Source: Halorarius halobius (GTDB lineage Archaea; Halobacteriota; Halobacteria; Halobacteriales; Haloarculaceae). Taken from it: a stretch of 64,000 nt of DNA. The notes below the pieces were generated by a model that did no database searches, was not told the origin of the DNA, and saw only the letters and a program-made list of their open reading frames with translations. Positions 61,948 through 64,000 of this stretch are shown in pieces. The position numbers and the translations under genes are program-made. Location: contig NZ_CP101161.1 of assembly GCF_024298865.1 (NCBI RefSeq), forward strand, positions 3,431,227 through 3,495,226. Direction: 5' to 3'. How positions within the stretch are numbered: position 1 is the stretch's first letter; the number at the start of each line of letters is the position of its first letter.

Positions 61948-63039
61948 ATGTCCACGGCCGGTCGTCCGAACGCGTCAGCCCCCGCCGAGAGCCTCGCGGC
62001 CGCCGTCCGTGATGCCGGCTTCGTCCGGCTTGCGGGCACGGCCGACGGCGACGCCCTCGCGGCGGTCGGCGTGCTGGCTCGCGCGTTCCGCGCGACCGAC
62101 ATCCCGTTCAAGGCGTCCGTCCGGCGCGTCCCCCGCGACGACGGTACCGAGGCCGACGTGGTCGTCGGCGTCGGCGCCGACGTCGGGGACGTGTCCGTGA
62201 CCGACGAGCCGCTCGCGGCCACCGCCTTCGAGGCGGCCCGCAAACTGGGCGCCGACCCCGACGCGATGCTCGCGCTGGCGGGTGCCGTCGCGGCCGGCGC
62301 CGTCCCGGGCGAGGATGCACCGCTGTACGAGGCGGCCGACTCCCGACTGGAACGGCGGCCCGGCGTCGCCGTTCCGGTCGCGGACCTCGCCGACGGGCTC
62401 GCACACTCGACGCTCGTCCACGCCGACTTCTCCGGCGACGGCGAGGCGGCCACCGCCGCGCTCGCGGAGCTGGACCTCCCGGCCGACCTCGACGCCGACG
62501 CCCACCGCCGACTCGCGTCGATGGTGGCGCTTCGCGCCGTCGATGAGGCCGCCGACCGCGCCGGCGAAGCGGTCGAGCGCGCGCTCCGCCCCTATGCGGG
62601 CGGCCCGTTCGAGACGCTGGGCGGCTACGCCGACGTGCTCGACGCCTGCGCCCGGGTCGCCCCGGGGACGGGCGTCGCGCTCGCGCTCGGCCACGAGCCG
62701 TCGGGCGCGCTGGACGCCTGGCGCGAGCACGGGCGACGGGCCCACGCGGCCGTCCGCGAGTCGCGGACCGAGCGCCACCGCGGCGTCGTCGTCGTCCACG
62801 CCGAGGGCGACGCGCCGCTGGGCACCGTCGCCCGCCTGACCCACGCCTACCGCTCGCCCGAACCGCTCGTGCTCGCCGTCGCCGACGGCGAGGCGGCGGC
62901 CCACGGCGCGGGCGCGTTCGAGGCGCTCGACCGGGCGGCGACGGCGGCGGACGCGACCGCGACGGGACGACACGCGACCGGCCACGCACGGGACGTCGAC
63001 CGCGAGGCGTTCGTGACCGCGCTCAGGGAGGCAGTATGA
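61948..63039 (+). CDS. RecJ-like DHH-superfamily protein, probably catalytically degenerate
   Basis: A 363-residue protein of the RecJ/GAN-like group in the usual haloarchaeal rps15-recJ-pcc1-rps3ae order. The N-terminal motif reads LAGTADGDALAAVGVLARA, where active members have H-x-D-x-D-G, and the D-H-H motif expected near residue 75 is replaced by VGVGADVGDVSVTD. Nuclease metal ligands are therefore missing. It may act as a non-catalytic partner, as proposed for some archaeal RecJ homologues that pair with active ones or with the CMG/GINS complex. Its ATG directly follows the S15 stop. Confidence 0.75.
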   Translation: MSTAGRPNASAPAESLAAAVRDAGFVRLAGTADGDALAAVGVLARAFRATDIPFKASVRRVPRDDGTEADVVVGVGADVGDVSVTDEPLAATAFEAARKLGADPDAMLALAGAVAAGAVPGEDAPLYEAADSRLERRPGVAVPVADLADGLAHSTLVHADFSGDGEAATAALAELDLPADLDADAHRRLASMVALRAVDEAADRAGEAVERALRPYAGGPFETLGGYADVLDACARVAPGTGVALALGHEPSGALDAWREHGRRAHAAVRESRTERHRGVVVVHAEGDAPLGTVARLTHAYRSPEPLVLAVADGEAAAHGAGAFEALDRAATAADATATGRHATGHARDVDREAFVTALREAV

Positions 63040-63257
63040 GGCGGGCGACCATCCGGACGCGACACGCCGACGCCGAGACGGTGGCGGCCGCACTCCGCCC
63101 GGACAACACCGCCGAGATGACGACCCGGGTGGACGGCGACTGCGTCGTGACGACCATCGAGCGCGATTCGACGAGCGGACTCCGGACGACCGTCGACGAC
63201 TACGTGACGAACCTGCAGGTAGCACAGCAGATGACCGACACAACCCACACATCATGA
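63036..63257 (+). CDS. pcc1: KEOPS complex subunit Pcc1
   Basis: A 73-residue protein of the Pcc1 family (MRRATIRTRHADAETVAAAL start; SGLRTTVDDYVTNLQVAQQM end). Pcc1 dimerises and helps KEOPS make N6-threonylcarbamoyladenosine (t6A) in tRNA. The size and the two-helix, three-strand layout fit. It overlaps the RecJ-like stop and the S3Ae start by four bases each, so the operon is translationally coupled. Confidence 0.85.
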   Translation: MRRATIRTRHADAETVAAALRPDNTAEMTTRVDGDCVVTTIERDSTSGLRTTVDDYVTNLQVAQQMTDTTHTS

Positions 63258-63907
63258 GCGAACGAAGCGTATCCAAGCAGAAACAGGAGAAGCGGTGGTA
63301 CACCGTCATCGCCCCGGAGCTGTTCGACCGGGCCGAACTCGGTGAGACCCCCGCCGACGAACCGGAACAGCTGTACGACCGAACCGTCGAGACGACTCTC
63401 GGCGACATCGAGGACGACGCCGGCGAGAACAACACGAAACTGACGTTCCGCGTCAACGACGTGGGTTCCGACGCCGTCTACACCGAGTTCGTCGAGCACG
63501 AACTCACCCGCGACTACCTGCGTAGCATGGTCCGTCGCGGCTCCTCGAAGATAGAAGCCTTCGAGACGGTGCTGACGACCGACGACCACCGCGTCCAGGT
63601 CCAGCCCGTCGCGTTCACGACGAAAAAGGCCGACCACAGCCAGGAGCGGGCCATCCGCGAGACGATGGTCGACATCGTCCGGGACGCCGCCAGCGAGCGC
63701 ACCTTCGACGAACTCGTCAAGAGCGTCGTCGAGGGGCGGCTCTCGTCGGCCATCTACGCCGACGCCAAGAGCATCTACCCGCTCCGGCGCGTCGAAATCC
63801 AGAAGCTCACCCTCGAAGCGCGGCCCGAGGAGGTCGCCGCCGAGGAGGAGGCCGCCGTCGACGTCGACGAGGAGGACGTCGACGTCGACGAGGACGCCGA
63901 AGAGTAA
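63254..63907 (+). CDS. rps3ae: Small ribosomal subunit protein S3Ae (eS1)
   Basis: A 217-residue archaeal/eukaryotic ribosomal protein near the mRNA exit of the 30S subunit. The conserved start SVSKQKQEKRWYTVIAPELF is followed by LTFRVNDVGSDAVYTEFVEH, and ELTRDYLRSMVRRGSSKIEA, with an acidic tail (DVDEEDVDVDEDAEE). It is the last gene of the S15 operon. After its stop only 93 bp remain in the window; TTCTTCCGTTTATT (63919-63932) is a weak T-rich terminator candidate. Confidence 0.95.
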   Translation: MSERSVSKQKQEKRWYTVIAPELFDRAELGETPADEPEQLYDRTVETTLGDIEDDAGENNTKLTFRVNDVGSDAVYTEFVEHELTRDYLRSMVRRGSSKIEAFETVLTTDDHRVQVQPVAFTTKKADHSQERAIRETMVDIVRDAASERTFDELVKSVVEGRLSSAIYADAKSIYPLRRVEIQKLTLEARPEEVAAEEEAAVDVDEEDVDVDEDAEE

Positions 63908-64000
63908 CCACCCGACTTCTTCCGTTTATTCACGGCCGGTAGCCGTGGGGCCGCGCATCGTCGCACCAGCCCAGCCGGCGACGCGGGGTGCCGACGGCGC

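Overview
The window is 64 kb of high-GC chromosome from a halophilic archaeon (class Halobacteria). The evidence is the strongly acidic proteins, an S-layer glycoprotein with a PGF-CTERM tail, archaeosortase A, archaeal ribosomal proteins (L11, L1, L10/P0, L12, S15, S3Ae), diphthine synthase, the KEOPS subunit Pcc1, TATA-type promoters with mostly leaderless or short-leader genes, and many families known only from haloarchaea. I do not name a species. Most of the window is ordinary core chromosome.

Layout: (1) 1-4452: the 3' end of a bacterio-opsin-activator-like regulator, a PGF-CTERM surface protein, an MFS transporter and a sulfatase-like enzyme. (2) 4484-9113: a 4.6-kb integrated element bounded by a perfect 31-bp direct repeat that is the 3' end of an intact tRNA-Thr(CGU) gene. 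It carries a tyrosine integrase, a small winged-helix regulator with a palindromic divergent promoter, a SWIM zinc-finger protein, a HalOD1-type protein and two unknowns. (3) 9210-22990: a cell-surface block. It holds a 1305-residue surface protein with an N-glycosylation-sequon repeat array, tRNA methyltransferase Trm5, DphB, two tandem archaeosortase A paralogues, an HTTM membrane protein, a Tat-signal protein and the S-layer glycoprotein with a leader mRNA. (4) 23140-29003: a glyoxalase-like protein, a DRG GTPase, and L11 followed by L1-L10-L12 with an L1-type leader hairpin. (5) 29121-50058: mixed housekeeping and membrane genes, including a TctA-like permease, CorA, CysS, CbiX with a DR2241-like partner, a Trm112-like protein, a frameshifted lipoprotein, PurA, a four-repeat LEA-2 protein and an Lrp/aminotransferase pair. 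(6) 50217-59817: a type IV pilus operon (PilB-like ATPase, PilC-like membrane protein and five overlapping small pilin-like genes) facing a convergent pilin-like gene. (7) 60102-63907: small proteins, tRNA-Ala(GGC), and an S15 / RecJ-like / Pcc1 / S3Ae operon.

Connections: two archaeosortases sit close to at least two PGF-CTERM substrates (the S-layer protein and the protein at 643-1701). The inverted repeat TGCCT-N4-AGGCA or a one-base variant occurs twice at the element regulator's promoter and once in the AT-rich promoter region upstream of the pilin-like gene at 58372-59817, which suggests a possible regulatory link between element and host. Many convergent gene pairs have abutting or interlocked stop codons. 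No rRNA, CRISPR array or complete insertion sequence was seen.
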